A stretch of 64,000 bases of DNA from Myxocyprinus asiaticus (Eukaryota; Chordata; Actinopteri; Cypriniformes; Catostomidae): the NCBI RefSeq assembly GCF_019703515.2, contig NC_059368.1, positions 36,843,831-36,907,830 of the forward strand, written 5' to 3'. Below the pieces are notes generated by a model. The model was not told the origin of the DNA. It searched no databases and saw only the letters and a list, made by a program, of their open reading frames with translations. Of this stretch, positions 1-12,255 are shown one piece after another (position 1 is the stretch's first letter; each line of letters begins with the position of its first letter). The position numbers were made by a program, and so were the translations under genes.

Positions 1-260
1 TTTCCAATAGATGTTAGAACATGGCTGCAGGGATTTTCTCCCATTCAGACATAAGAGCTTCAGTGAGGTCCAGCATTACCATTGGGTGATGGACCCTGGC
101 TCGCAGTTAGCATTTCTAATTCATCATGTTTAGTGGCAATCAGGACTGGGCTTTGTCCAGGCCAGCTATGTTTCACACCAGACTCCTTTTTTATGGACCT
201 CACTTTGTGCACAGGGGCACTGTCATGCTGGAACAGAAATGGAACCCCTCCATGTTGCTC
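1..260 (-). mobile_element. degenerate Tc1-like transposase remnant
   Basis: Read on the minus strand, this encodes FQHDSAPVHKVRSIKK followed by WPGQSP. These are landmarks of the C-terminal DDE region of Tc1-type transposases. The frame decays after that, and the element runs off the left edge. Confidence 0.7.
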
Positions 261-693
261 TAAACATTTGGAAAATGTATGAAGTTTTCATGCCTTTATG
301 CTTGATTTTGTGCATCTGTTGGTAGGGTGTGGCTGAAATATACGAAACTGCAAATTAGATGTGGGTGTATGGCCATGGCCATGTAGTGAACTATAATCTT
401 AAAGATAATATCCAATTTCAGATACATTTGTAGTCATGAAAATTAATTCTAGCTACGAAGCTCCTGTCTGAACAACTGCATCTTACACAAAGAACCAACT
501 GAATGAGAACATTTTAGTTCAGGGTTTTTCCTGCATTGAAATATTTAGGCGGCACGCAGGTGCAACACGCGTCAACCAGTATTCCCTCGATGTGAGTTCC
601 GGTGGCAGGATAGCCTAGAGCGGATCACATGACTGTTTCATTAAACTGGGCTTTTCTCAATACCGTGGCACAGACAACAAAACTCCACTATTG

Positions 694-1056
694 GTGCTGA
701 CTACCACCCCTGGAGTCGCGAGTTCGAATCTAGAGTGTGCTGAGTGACTCCAGCCAGGTCTCCTAAGCAAACAAATTGGCCTGGTTGCTAGGGAGGGTAG
801 AGTCACATACGGTAACCTCCTCGTGGTCGCGATTAGTGGTTCACACTCTCAATGGAGCATGTGGCAAGTTGTGCGTGGATCGCAGAGAGTAGCATGAGCC
901 ACCACATGCGGAGTCTCTGCAGTGTCATGCGTGACAAGGCACGTGATAAGATGCGTGGACTGACGGTCTCAGAAGCGGAGGCAACTGAGACTTGTCCTCC
1001 GCCACCCGGATTGAGGTAGTGGGAATTGGGCATTCCAAATTGGAGAAAAGGGGATA
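694..1056 (+). repeat. tRNA-derived SINE, copy 1 (5' truncated)
   Basis: It shares the body of the copies at 30164 and 47998, starting inside the tRNA-like head. A Pol III B-box-like GAGTTCGAATC is present but the A box is missing. The 3' end carries the family signature GGGCATTCCAAATTGG. It lies in the nt5dc1 intron. Confidence 0.8.
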
Positions 1057-3780
1057 CAATTATTATTATTTATTTTTTTAAAAGCAAGCAGTAAAACTTA
1101 GCTTAGTTTTGTACATGTAGTCTACAGGTTTGAGGCATTTTGGATCCATATTTCACAGGCATAATTAACACAAAAAGCTTAAACAAATGTTTCCATGCCA
1201 GTGTTGGGATTCAACACAGTAAAAGCATATGCACTGTATCATATATGGAAAGTGACGGTGGTGAATTTTACTACATATATGAGCTCACTAAAATGAGCAT
1301 AAAATAAGAGGTTTTCCAGCACCACCACTCCACTCAAGACTACACAGAAGCTCAGTGGAAGACCACATCACAAAGGAGGTAGATGATCTAACCAGACAGC
1401 AAAACCCAAACTCTTGGGTGAACCACACCAGAACTCATTATGGGCACCCTGTCTAGTGAGCTTCTAACTCTTTGTGAATCTGTCACAAAGGACTATAGAA
1501 TTAGGCTGTCAAAGTTATGGTATAAATATTTAACCCTTAAAGAGTTGATATTGAAGAGAAATGGAGTGAATTCGGTCTCAATGTTGCACTAAAACCTGAA
1601 ACGTGGAACATAAACACACAAAAGAAAACACACTCCTTTAAGCTGCACAAGTTGGCCAAGTGCTTTTAATTGAATCAAATAAACAGTGTTTTAAGAACTG
1701 AATGCATTAATAAGCCAAACAAAACCTGGAGGAAAACAAGTAAACGTTGCTATGGTGCAGTCTTATCTTTTGGTTCCAGGGAGAGCACTCAGACAGCAGT
1801 CAGGAACTGACTGACAGAGCAGAAAAGAGAGACTTCAATTTTGGTATCACTAAAGCTTACTGAAAGAAGAATATACTGTAGGGAAAAGAAAAACAAAAAA
1901 AAAAACAATTGAAAACGATCTAGTCAAAATAAGAGCAAATGTGCAAATAACTATCTAAAAAATGCGTGTATCTGCAAACAGTTTCTTTGTTTGAGGTAAA
2001 TGTGCTAAGAATGAATTGTGCCCACTAATAGCATTGTTTTTATTGCATGTGTTGTTTTACCACAACATGAAAACAGGGTAATTCAGCATGTTGTTTCAGA
2101 GAGTTCCAGTAGATATGAAAACGTTTTTTCAGAACATATAATGCACCAGGTGGTTCTGGTGAAATACATACTGGAAAAGTTAATAAACAATGACCCCATC
2201 ATTTTCCCTTTTCAGTATAACTAATATAACGTTAACCCTGTCCCTGACAACCATGTCACTCATGTTTATCACATCTGTTTGCCATGTTAGCCAGCTATAT
2301 TTTGTCAGAGCATCTTTTTGCAGCTCAGCAGACAACGGTGCAGTGATGGATTGTGTCTGTTGAGTGTTGATTTCACACTACGTTACCTAGTTGGTGAGAC
2401 ACAATGCTGGAAAGTAAATAAACAATGTCCATCTTTTACTCTCCGTGACAACGAGCTTATAGCTAACTACGTAGCTACTTTCATACCTTGTCAGCTGAGT
2501 GGAAGCTAATGTGTAAACATTTATTCACCAAACTGTTTTGTTCAGGATTCGCAGTTTGGTACCCCCTTCAACTGAACAATTCCAGTCGTTGCATTTATAA
2601 AATGTAATATTTAAAAGTCTGGTTTTCCACCGTTGAAAGTTTCCCCTGAACTTTTATAGCAGAAAACGGTGTAACACCGCTGCCGCTGTTTATTTCTTGA
2701 CTCGGCAACCTACCCCGTACTACTGATGTTTATTTAGCTATTTATTTTTATTTATTCAAGGAACCACTTCAGACAATTCAGTGTGTCAGTGAGATGGCCC
2801 ATTTATTCAAACTGAACCATAAACCGACTCCAAATTCAACTGACCAATTCATTGAAAAGAACAGACTCCTAAGAGTTATTCATATAGTACACGAATCATG
2901 CATCACTAATTCTGATCCTAAAGTTGAAAATATATAAATACAGGACTTACAATATGATTGCTGAAATTGCTAGGGAAACAATTTCTCAGGTCAGTATACG
3001 GTAATCTTCCTTGTCAGACAAGGATTTATCAGTCAAATTTTACTGGGGTAGAACTTATGCCCCAGTAAACGTAGTCTAGCGATGTCCTTGCTGCTGAGTA
3101 AAGTGAATTAGTCCCTCTGTTTAAGCAGTCAGAAATCAAGATATTTCTAAGATGAAGTCAGACTGCATCCAAGTAAAGAAGATGGAAAGTGAAGTGCGGT
3201 TTTGCTATTTTTTAACAGTACACCTGCTCTAGAAAAAAAGCCTGAAGCCACTCACAGCATCAGTCCTCCCACATTAATTAAACAGGCCAGAGCATCAGAG
3301 CCCCTGCAGTAAAGACAGTCTTCTCAAATTCATTCCACATTACGGGTTAAAGCAGAATTAAGAAAATGAATGCTTAAATCCAAAACTGTGAAACTTCAAG
3401 AAGCCCAAACAGCATGGGAAAATGATTGGAACATATAACTGACAGATGCTGTGTATTAACCTTAATTACAGAAGTAAAACTCAACTTCACCACTGTTATT
3501 CCTCTGACACTTGCCTGTCATCAAGATCCTAAAAATAAATCAAATCATGACCCCTGTGGCTAGTGTAAAAAGTTCCCACAAAAGGCCCCATTAGACATCA
3601 ATTCTGCCCTCTGCTGTTCCAAGGTAGAAATAACCACACAATCCACATATTCTGAGCTGAGGTTTGACACTGATGCTGACATAAATCACCACAGAGGTAA
3701 AAAGTTTGGAAAGCATTGAATCTATAACCCTATGCTTCTTCCAACCAGTTATCTATTATGTCTATAAGGCTCTATTGATA
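1057..3780. other. intronic sequence upstream of col10a1, nothing recognised
   Basis: AT-rich sequence between the SINE and the MITE. I find no nt5dc1 exon on the minus strand and no convincing open frame. Cartilage regulatory sites for col10a1 could lie here, but none can be named from the sequence. Confidence 0.5.
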
Positions 3781-4129
3781 CTTAAAGGGAAAGTTAACTC
3801 AAAAAAGAAAATTCGGTCATCATTTACTCACCCTCATACTGTATCAAACCCACATGAATTTCTTTCTTCCATGGACCCAAAAGGAGATAAATTAAAAATA
3901 ATTAAAAACAATTAAAGACCATTTAAAACCCTTAAATGCATAAGTTCACTACATTCACTATTACTGAATCTTTTTTCTTAGAAAGGTGAATGAATAGTTA
4001 CTGAGGATAATATTCCGCCTAACATGTCCATATGTGTTTCACTGAAGAAATATAGTCATCTGGGCTTGGAACAACATAAAGTGAGTAAATGATGACAGAA
4101 TTATCATTTTTGGGTGAATTATCAACTTA
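3781..4129. mobile_element. non-autonomous DNA transposon (MITE)
   Basis: Inverted ends flank about 350 bases. The left end reads CTTAAAGGGAAAGTTAACTC with TCATCATTTACTCACC further in. The right end reads GTGAGTAAATGATGACAG, then TTTTTGGGTGAATTATC. This is a very common fish MITE family, and further copies at 20817 and 31125 are split by LINEs. Confidence 0.75.
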
Positions 4130-4360
4130 ATTAGCAAATGAATCCATAATACATATACAACACACCTGATGCATATAAAAAATAAAAATAAAATAAAAAA
4201 ACAGAAAGGATCAAAGAAAGCATGGACTTTAAAATGATGGGAAGTACCAAATTATGCTGAACTGCCATGCTTCACAAGAGACACTATACCCTTCATTAAG
4301 ACTGACATCACAGGAGGAGGAGGAGGGAGATTCTGGGTGCTGCTGGAGACGCAAATTTGG

Positions 4361-4368
4361 TATAAATA
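4361..4368 (+). promoter_or_regulatory. col10a1: TATA box of col10a1
   Basis: The octamer TATAAATA lies just upstream of a short candidate non-coding first exon that would end at a GTAAGG donor at 4420. A TATA-driven, cartilage-specific promoter fits the collagen X family. Transcription would start near 4390. The exon assignment is inferred. Confidence 0.6.
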
Positions 4369-4389
4369 GTTGGAATCCACTCCTGTGAA

Positions 4390-4419
4390 CAACACGAGTT
4401 CCAAGGACAGACTGGAAAC
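4390..4419 (+). other. col10a1: candidate 5' UTR exon 1 of col10a1
   Basis: This short segment begins about 30 bases after the TATA box and ends at a good splice donor (GGAAAC|GTAAGG). The next acceptor is TTTGCAG at 4835-4841, just before the exon with the start codon. A short untranslated first exon is usual for collagen X genes. The exact transcription start is a guess. Confidence 0.45.
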
Positions 4420-4856
4420 GTAAGGATCTACAGATTGTCCGGGACCAAAGCCCGACACCTTTGACTTTTGGAGCGCCAGCCTGCTGGTGGGTACAGCCAC
4501 TCTATGGCCCACTGCTCTGGCAGAATACCATTGTGAGAACATCTGGTATTGCTGGGTCGGGTGGGAAATTTTTATTTCGATGCTACTGTGCCTATCTATG
4601 TATGATGTCTATGTAGAGGTCCAGGGCCGCATTCACTGTCTCTGCAGTCTGAATGAGGCTTTCATGAGTGTGTACTTGATGCTATAAAAGCAATTTGGTC
4701 TTCATGTACATTGCATGCAGTATCTTTAGGTATTCTGCAATAACGTGCTTCTTAAGCTTCAAGTTTTGTTTGCTATGAAAGGGACATGTGTGTCATTTAT
4801 TTTGTATTAATTATTTCATTCATTTCATCATTTCTTTGCAGGCGTAGCTTCAGAAA

Positions 4857-4965
4857 ATGGACCTCAGAGTAACAAGCATTCTTCTTCTCCTTGTGGTATT
4901 GGCTGAGGCAACCCCTGAGAGATACTATCATGTGAAAAAACAGCCTTATCATACAAAATCTCATG
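4857..4965 (+). CDS. col10a1: col10a1 coding exon 1 (signal peptide, start of NC2)
   Basis: The exon begins at 4842 after a TTTGCAG acceptor. The first ATG (4857) opens directly into a hydrophobic signal peptide. The coding part ends TCTCATG|GTGAGT at 4965, in phase 1. Confidence 0.93.
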
Positions 4966-6069
4966 GTGAGTTTACAACTGTTTAATTCGTAGTATAGTTA
5001 CAGTTTACAGGTCCAATGTTAGAAGACACTACACTAATAGAGCTTAGCACACATAGGGTGCCAAAAATATATACATTTACACAAATAAAATTAGTCATTC
5101 TTGTTGCGGCCATGCAGGCTACCTCAGTCTTTCCAATAATTTTGTGCTGCTTTGATAAAGCTTGCTTTGCTTTTAGACATAATAGCCATTTATTCCTACC
5201 AGTTATGATCCTGTGCATGCCTAAAACTCAATCATTATCGAAATTCACAAAACACAACAAACAATACTTTAGGTCTCCACCCCTTTTGTAATTGCCAAAG
5301 TGCATGCTCTCCCCAGAACGTGTTAACTACCAGAATGAGTAATTAATCCTCTCGATACTGTGCAACGTGCATGACTACAAACACTGTTTAATGCTTTTCA
5401 GTTGAAAAACTACAACATTTAAATAGGTTCTCATACAATCTTCTACATCTGGGTATTGGAAAATCTCCAAAACAGATGCTACCACATTACAACAGGCACA
5501 CCCAAAATAACTCAAATGGTGGTGTTTAATTACACAATTATTTTTCGACAAGCAATCTTTAGCATTTCAAACAGAACAAAAAGGCTATGCCCAGTGCTTT
5601 CTAGATGGTCAAGGAATCACAATTCTATTGAGCATCACCTCTGTCAGAAATACCTAATGGCTAAAATTAGTATTTTTCACAAACACTGTGGGTGCAGGAA
5701 GTTAAACCTGTTGTTATATTTCATAATACACACTCAGATGTAAAAATCATGGTTCCGTTTAAGTCCACACAGCTGTTGACCACAGCATGTGGAGTCACTT
5801 GCAGTTTGGGAAATGCCTGGTCATTCAGCTTTGGCTCAAAGTGCTTATGTGGTTTTATAAAAGCTGCAAATTACAAACTTCAAAACAACACTTTTATGTC
5901 TGCCAGCAAAAAAAAAAAAAAAAAAAAAAGAAAAGTTTCCAAGGTAAACTTCCACAATTCTTGCATAATGTTAACATATAGTCTTGGCATCAGCTATGCC
6001 AGATGAATCTGCTGAGCCTCAGACACTCTTCACTCTTTGTACAGTTTAATGTCATAATGTACTAAATTT

Positions 6070-6100
<31 letters not shown>

Positions 6101-8812
6101 TAATAAACACTTGCCTATAGCCACAGCGCTTGAAATCTCCTGGGTGCAAACACATAGCATAGGTTTACCTCTGAGCCACAGCCACTCTTTCACTTATAAT
6201 AAAAAGTCTGCCTGCTGGACAGCTAGAGTTAAACAAATACTGTAGAACAGGTACTCACAAGGAGCTGCTATTGCTCTTAAAAAGAATTAGGTCAAGAAAT
6301 ATATAATCAGATGATTTTACCCAGTTTTTTAATTACTACATGTGAAGTCTCTTTCTGTCCATAAACACTGCTCCATCACAACCTCTTTTGTATCCAAATA
6401 CCTCATCATAAATCAAACAACAGAAATAGATTCATTCAGTTCTGTATTCAAATGAATACCCTAACTTATTATTTCAACATGAAAACATTTTTTTGCCCCT
6501 AAACATGTTTGCTAAATGACTAGTGAGATACAACATGCAAGTGGCAAAGAAAATTGGCCATCTGATCAATCCCTAAAGCCAGTAGACCATGACAGCTCTC
6601 ATTATCAATAAAAGCTGACATAATCAGATAGTCCTCACAAAGGACCCTGCAAGGATTTAACTTATTTCTAACTTCATATACTGTAAATGGTAATGTAATC
6701 AATTAATAATAAAATTATGTTTAAATAATTAAAATAACTAGTGACAATAAGCATGGCAATTCATCTTATCATAATAAATAGTCTTAGATTAGTCACGGCA
6801 TATCACATGGCCAATAGTGTGTGTTAAGAATGTCTTAAAGCAATTTTAAAAAGAGAGTTTTTAATATACTGATTATATAAGAGATAAATTAATGTGATGT
6901 GATCTAATCACAATTCTCATAACTTTTATTTTATTTTTTAGCTGTTGCTGGGACACCTGGTACCCCTGGTTCCCCAGGTGAACCTGGGCCCCCCGGCCCA
7001 CCTGGCCCACCAGGTTTTCCTGGAAAAAATGGTGTTGGATACACCGGACCTATGGGCCCACCTGGACCACCAGGTCCAGCAGGCTACTCCTCACCTGGTA
7101 AACCTGGCAGTCCAGGTTCATCTGGAAAACCAGGTGCACCTGGATTTCCAGGTGAGAAGGGAAATCCTGGGCCTGCAGGACCCCAAGGTGCACGAGGAGC
7201 ACCAGGATCACCTGGAATACCAGGACCTGCTGGCATATCTTCTCCTGGAAAGCCTGGACCACATGGTCTTCCCGGGGCCATGGGCCCTCGTGGAGAACCT
7301 GGCTTAAAGGGGCAGCCTGGAATTCCTGGGCTACCAGGTCACAAAGGAGATCCCGGCCACGGTATTCCAGGAGGACCTGGTGGCCCAGGTCCAATGGGCC
7401 CTCAGGGGCCTTCTGGTCAGCCTGGTCAGCCTGGAATTGGAAAGTCTGGACCAGCTGGATTTCCTGGAGAACCAGGAAAGACAGGAATGCCAGGTAGGGA
7501 TGGGTCACCAGGTCCTATGGGCATCCCAGGCCCAAAGGGTCACACAGGGGCACCTGGAATAGGAGCACCTGGAAAACCAGGCCAGAATGGCGCTCCAGGT
7601 ATGCCTGGGCCAATGGGACAAAAAGGTCCTCAAGGACCAGCAGGACAACCAGGAGCTCCTGGTCTGCCAGGAACTGGCGAACCTGGATCACCTGGACTTC
7701 CAGGAGAACGGGGAGTTTCAGGAACTCCAGGAACAACAGGCCAAAAGGGAGAGCCAGGGCCAATAGGACACACAGGTCAGCCAGGTGCTATTGGGCCAAC
7801 AGGTCTATCTGGTCCTCAGGGTTCTAGGGGATTCCAAGGAGAGACAGGTCCACAGGGGGCTAAAGGTGATATTGGTATGGTTGGGGCACCAGGGTCAAGA
7901 GGTGCTAAAGGTGATCAGGGTGCACAAGGCTTCACAGGAAAACCCGGTATTCCAGGTGCAGCAGGTCCCCCAGGCCCAATGGGTCACATGGGACATCAGG
8001 GTCCCAAGGGAGAACCAGGATTTACCGGTGCTCCAGGTATCCCAGGTAGCAAGGGACCACCAGGAGATAAGGGACATCCAGGGCTTCAAGGGCAACCAGG
8101 TGGCAGGGGTGAAAATGGCATCCCTGGAGCGAGAGGTCCGGTAGGCCCCGTAGGACCAGAGGGTCCACCTGGGCTTAAGGGCCATCCAGGACTCCCAGGG
8201 CCCCCTGGCCCAGCAGGGTTCACGGCTAAAGGAATCGCTGGACCTCAAGGTCCTCCTGGGATCCCTGGTTCCAGAGGTCATGATGGTCTCCCAGGTCCAC
8301 CAGGACCTCCTGGGCCCCCCGGCCCCGCAGGCGAGATTGTTTACCACCATGAGAAAAGCATGCCAATTAAATCCCATGAAATGGCAATGCCTTTAAGTCA
8401 TGAGGTGATGAAGGCACCCATGTCAGCATTCACAGCTCTTCTTACCACAGCTTATCCAAATGCTGGAACACCAATTGTGTTTAACCAGATTGTGTACAAT
8501 GGAGAGAACCACTATGATCCTAATACTGGTGTGTTCACCTGTCAGGTTCCAGGACTTTACTACTTCTCTTTCCATATGCATGTCAATGGGGCAAATGCTT
8601 TGGTAGCACTTTACAAAAATAGAGAGCCAGTCATGTTCTCTTATGATGAATACAACAAGGGTTTTCTTGATCAGATGTCTGGCAGTACTGTCCTTATGCT
8701 GCATGCACATGACACGGTGTACATCCAGGTTCCAGATGACCAGTCCAATGGCATTTATGCTGATGAAAATGTACACTGTTCTTTCTCTGGGTTTTTGATT
8801 GCCTCAACGTGA
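4857..8812 (+). CDS. col10a1: collagen type X alpha-1 chain, complete (2 coding exons)
   Basis: This is a secreted short-chain collagen of hypertrophic cartilage matrix that forms homotrimers and hexagonal networks. Coding exon 1 is 4857-4965 and coding exon 2 is 6942-8812; the junction splits a codon (phase 1) with GT/AG ends, giving about 659 codons against about 680 in human. The N-terminus has a hydrophobic signal peptide ([18 protein letters not shown]). A short Tyr/His/Lys-rich NC2 region follows. A long Gly-X-Y triple helix with a few imperfections runs from about residue 40 to 480. The C-terminal C1q-like NC1 domain covers about residues 527-659, with the landmarks [11 protein letters not shown] and GLYYFSFH and an ending in FSGFLI. 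The large single exon for helix plus NC1 is typical of the family. The gene lies antisense in an nt5dc1 intron. Long open frames on the opposite strand here are Gly-X-Y shadows. Confidence 0.97.
4966..6941 (+). other. col10a1: col10a1 intron between the coding exons
   Basis: AT-rich intron with a poly(A) run near 5909-5930 and an AATA microsatellite near 6078-6105. I see no gene and no clear full transposon. Confidence 0.5.
6942..8812 (+). CDS. col10a1: col10a1 coding exon 2 (triple helix and C1q domain)
   Basis: The acceptor is TTTTTTAG at 6941. After completing the split Ala codon the frame is Gly-X-Y repeats to about 8330. A linker rich in His, Met and Lys follows, then the C1q trimerisation domain and a TGA at 8810-8812. 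Confidence 0.96.
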
Positions 8813-9360
8813 TAAACATGCTCAAGAAAACCTCAAACTTTCGAATTCAACTGTCTGCTTTTATACATAAATGTTCCTGTTGTCATTAGTCAAAGAGAAT
8901 ATAAAAGGATGACTAATTTAGAAATCTATTGTCTGTAGCTTGAATTACCTTCTTGTACATCAACTTAAGGCTGATTTGTATGGAAATATTTAGGAAATCT
9001 CAAATGTTATGGAAATAAAAACAACATAAAATTATCCAAGAAATTAGACAATGGACCTATCGCATCTGCCTAAAAAACTGAACTGATATTAATGTACTGA
9101 AATGGTGCTCTGTGCTTGCCTTGTTTTAGCAGAAATTTCCTGTGTTTTTATGTTTGGAAAATTCAGTCTCTCAGCACACAATGGCCTTTTTTAGAAACAT
9201 TAAGCCAGCCAGGATATTTAAAAATGTATGTATAAATGGATTAAAAGTGAATAATAATTGTTGTTGTTTTTTTCCCAGTAAACTCTGTAATATTTCACAA
9301 GGTGTTTAATAATATGTGCATTTTATTACCCAACACAAATAAAGTTTTTGTGCCAGTGTT
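8813..9360 (+). other. col10a1: col10a1 3' UTR with poly(A) signals
   Basis: AT-rich sequence follows the stop codon. AATAAA hexamers occur at 9014-9019 and 9338-9343. The second is followed by GT-rich sequence, as expected for a cleavage site. The end is therefore placed tentatively near 9360. Confidence 0.5.
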
Positions 9361-9664
9361 GCTGCTTGTGTTTCACTGTAGTTCAGAGCTAATGCTATCC
9401 GAGGTCAAGTGCTGCTTTATCGCAAAGGTAAGTGCCCCTTACCTTCAATCCCTGACCTTAAATTCTTTCTACAACAAAAAGCAAACATTTGGGCTGACAG
9501 GCTAATTTATAATAAAAAAAAAGATAAAAATTAAATTATTTTCATTATTATAAATCAGACTATGTTCTGCCAAACTCTATGGATGAGACCTCGGATTACA
9601 CCGTATTAGAATTTAATTACATTGTACAACATACTGATTATAAACAAGGGTTTTCTCTACATAC
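9361..9664. other. short gap between col10a1 3' end and nt5dc1 exon 6
   Basis: AT-rich intronic sequence of nt5dc1. I see no gene or recognisable repeat in it. Confidence 0.5.
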
Positions 9665-9746
9665 CCCGAAATGCAGATGTGTTGTAATTATGGTCAATGG
9701 CAGCAACAATGTCTTTCCAAAATTCAGATGTGATTTCAGCTCCTCG
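9665..9746 (-). CDS. nt5dc1: nt5dc1 coding exon 6
   Basis: It encodes EFWKDIVAAIDHNYNTSAF and ends in phase 1 at a GTATGT donor. The following intron contains all of col10a1 and runs off the window. Confidence 0.9.
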
Positions 9747-12255
9747 CTATGGTAAAAAACATACAAACAAACAAATAAACATATGTTTACTAGGTAAACC
9801 CTTCTGGCTAATACAGTGAAATAGAAATATAGCCTTTCAGAAAAGGTTTTAATTATTTTTACCTTATGCAACATGTCCACCACTCTCGCACAGAGAAGAG
9901 CACCAGGGAGGTCAAAATAGTTGTCATAAAAATAGTATTTTGCTGCAAAGTAAGAACAGCTATTTGAAAATAATGCTCTATTTCAAATGCAGAACTTGAA
10001 TCTGAAATGTGTAATTTATGTGACACTAGCGTCACCAAATGGAACTGCAAAAATAATCACTGTTTTTAAACAGATTACAAAAAACACCCCCTGGCTCTCA
10101 TTTGTCATACAGAGATATTCCTGCCCCAAAATTCAAACCATTGGTTGAGCCAAAGTTGCTGTGTCAGACTTGACGGGCCATTAAAACAAACTGTTTGATA
10201 GTGCTACAGAGCCACGGTGTTACACTTTTAGGTAAAATCTGCCTACAAATGGCTTACTTATAGTTGATTCTGGATATTAAGCTAGGGTACAAGACAGAAC
10301 TTCAACACACACAAAAAATGACACACATCAGCTTTAAGTATAATTATATAGTAATATGTAATACATCATAAATATTAATTCTCTGATTCTATTAATTGTT
10401 AAAATTATCCTGTCATCTGAAAAGATTATAAAATCTTAAAAACTTACCAGATCGAGTGTATGAGGTATTAAGGCAATGAAAATGTTTCCATTCTCTTTTA
10501 GGACCATAATGCTTTGTTATGTCGTCAGGGCTTAGGGTTTTAGTGCCATGAGTTGCCCTACAAGTAAGTTTGTTTATAAACAGAATAACATCTTAGTATG
10601 ACAGGTTAAAAGCAGCTTAGAGCATTTCCTTACATCCAATTGTCTTTTTCTAGAAAAAGAAACTATTAAAACTATTTTTTTACATTGTTTCACAAACACG
10701 CAATGTGTACAGATATTTCCAAAAATAAAATAAAAAATAAAAAAATTTAAAATTAAAAAATAATTGCCTTACCGCAAGACAGTACCATCATCTGCCAACT
10801 TGATCAGGTTCCCCTCCTCAAGGTCCACCACAAGACCTTTAAAACTAGTCACATGACAACATGCAACTGTGTTTGTGTACTATAGAGACAAACAGGCTCA
10901 TACTCAGGTAAATAAAAACATATCACTTCGGAAATAAGCAGCCTAAATAGATGACATAATGATATGGGTATATTTTTACCCAATATTTATGTTTACTTTA
11001 TATTTGTATAAGTGACAAGTACACCTGCTTGAAACAAGACTCAATTTATCAAAAGCCATGTTTTTGAGATTTTCATTTTAATTGCAATCTAAAAACTGGG
11101 AAAGAAAAATCATGACATTTCAGATCTTTGACAGATAGTCTGTGATATGTTTGAGATGTGCTACGAATCCTTATCCTGCTTAAGCATTAAGGACTTCTCA
11201 TTTATCCAGAATCTTGATAGAATGCCATACCTCTGAGTTATGCCTTATAGTTATCAAGGTTGAGCAAGCCATGGATTTAATTGAAAATTAAGAGCAAACA
11301 CCACCTTTTCTTTGGAGTCTTTGCTTTAGGGGTCCCTGGAAACCCTTTACTGCCATTGAGATCTATGCTATTCGTGATGTCTCGGATCACCTGCTTTGTA
11401 TGGGCTTTTAATTCTCACATTAAATGCAATTTATGATTGCAATACACTTTCAATGATTACTAGTGTCAAAGTCAATTACTGATTGCCAAGGGTGTGAAAT
11501 TAAAACTAACCAGTCATGAAGAGCCTAGTTTCATGCAGGTTCTTTCAATATTTTTAATAACCGTGCATGTGTGTTTTGCTGCAATAACTCACCAGAAATC
11601 CCAAGTAGCAGGTGTCAAATGAAGCAGCTCTTTGTCATAACCTTTATGTTCCACCAAATACCGTGCAAAACTCTCATAGATCAGCTGCACACAGAGAGAT
11701 GGAGAAATAAATGCAAGCACTGGCAAGAGGTACATTCAAATGCGGATGGCCTTTAACCACACTGAAGCTTCCTCTCGCGCTACTATAGGTAGACTTTTCC
11801 TTGCTCTCCACAAACTAATCGACAGATGAATTTAACGCAAAGGCTGCTAGATTTACAGATAAAGGAGACACCTCTCTGACACGGCCTGTCAAACAGTCCT
11901 AGCTTTTATATTAGTGCATCATGCAAGCACACATTCACGCGACTGTTCCGATCAGGTCCAGTAATGGAAAGGAGATGGAACAGGTCAATACGCATTTGCG
12001 TGCGCGTGCATTTCTGATTTATTAAAACCTCCGCAACCAGAGACTTTAACATCAGTGCCAAATGTTACATGTTTGTTTTGTTGTGGAGGTGACAATGTTC
12101 GAAAGCCCTACTGATGTGTTTAAGGTCGTTTGTGAGATATGCACGATGCCGGTCCGACTCACCCTGGAGGTCTCCTTCAAATGGTACCGACAGAGAGTAT
12201 GGTCCAGATCAAAGCCAATGACATCACACTCTGACAGCGAGAAGTACTCACTCAT
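9665..12255 (-). CDS. nt5dc1: 5'-nucleotidase domain-containing protein 1, 5' half (exons 1-6; continues past the left edge)
   Basis: This is a cytosolic-type 5'-nucleotidase-domain protein of the HAD superfamily; the physiological substrate of the family is not well settled. Six exons chain in frame on the minus strand: 12255-12163, 11684-11593, 10844-10773, 10557-10448, 9942-9863 and 9746-9665. All have GT/AG borders, and they sum to 529 bases (176 codons plus 1). The first exon has the HAD nucleophile motif I (FDLDHTLCRY). Later landmarks are LIYESF, KGLVVDLEEGN, ATHGTK, YYFYDNYFDLPGALLCARVV and FWKDIVAAI, all matching NT5DC1 as I remember it. The remaining exons should lie left of position 1, because none is visible between 1 and 9664. 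col10a1 is nested antisense in the intron after exon 6. Confidence 0.93.
9863..9942 (-). CDS. nt5dc1: nt5dc1 coding exon 5
   Basis: It encodes YYFYDNYFDLPGALLCARVV followed by DMLHK, a highly conserved block of the family. The acceptor is TTTGCAG, and it ends in phase 0 before GTAAAA. Confidence 0.92.
10090..10290. repeat. unclassified dispersed repeat, copy in nt5dc1 intron 4
   Basis: It matches 40310-40500 along much of its length, sharing TTGGTTGAGC and GGCTTACTTATAGT and ending in a TATTAA(A/G)CT block. I do not recognise the family, and no terminal repeats are visible. Confidence 0.5.
10448..10557 (-). CDS. nt5dc1: nt5dc1 coding exon 4
   Basis: It begins by completing an Arg codon and encodes ATHGTKTLSPDDITKHYG, then REWKHF. 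It ends in phase 1 at a GTAAGT donor. Confidence 0.9.
10773..10844 (-). CDS. nt5dc1: nt5dc1 coding exon 3
   Basis: It completes the split Cys codon and encodes FKGLVVDLEEGNLIKLADDG. The donor is GTAAGG. The phase agrees with both neighbouring exons. Confidence 0.9.
11593..11684 (-). CDS. nt5dc1: nt5dc1 coding exon 2
   Basis: It encodes LIYESFARYLVEHKGYDKE and ends in WDF plus two bases. The acceptor is GTGCAG and the donor GTGAGT. Confidence 0.9.
12163..12255 (-). CDS. nt5dc1: nt5dc1 coding exon 1 (HAD motif I)
   Basis: It starts with ATG (MSEYFSLSECD) and carries the DxDxT-like motif in GFDLDHTLC. It ends in phase 0 at a GTGAGT donor. The frame stays open upstream to an ATG at 12462, but alignment to the human start favours 12255. 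Confidence 0.9.

Noticed and set aside
694..760. tRNA gene (Pol III A/B boxes at this site, at 30170 and at 48005)
   Set aside because: The boxes belong to SINE heads: the same about 400-bp body follows in all three, and no cloverleaf with paired acceptor stem is evident.
7050..8377. Long open frames on the minus strand and other plus frames across 6945-8776
   Set aside because: They are shadows of the Gly-X-Y collagen X coding exon, whose GC-rich periodic codons keep other frames open.
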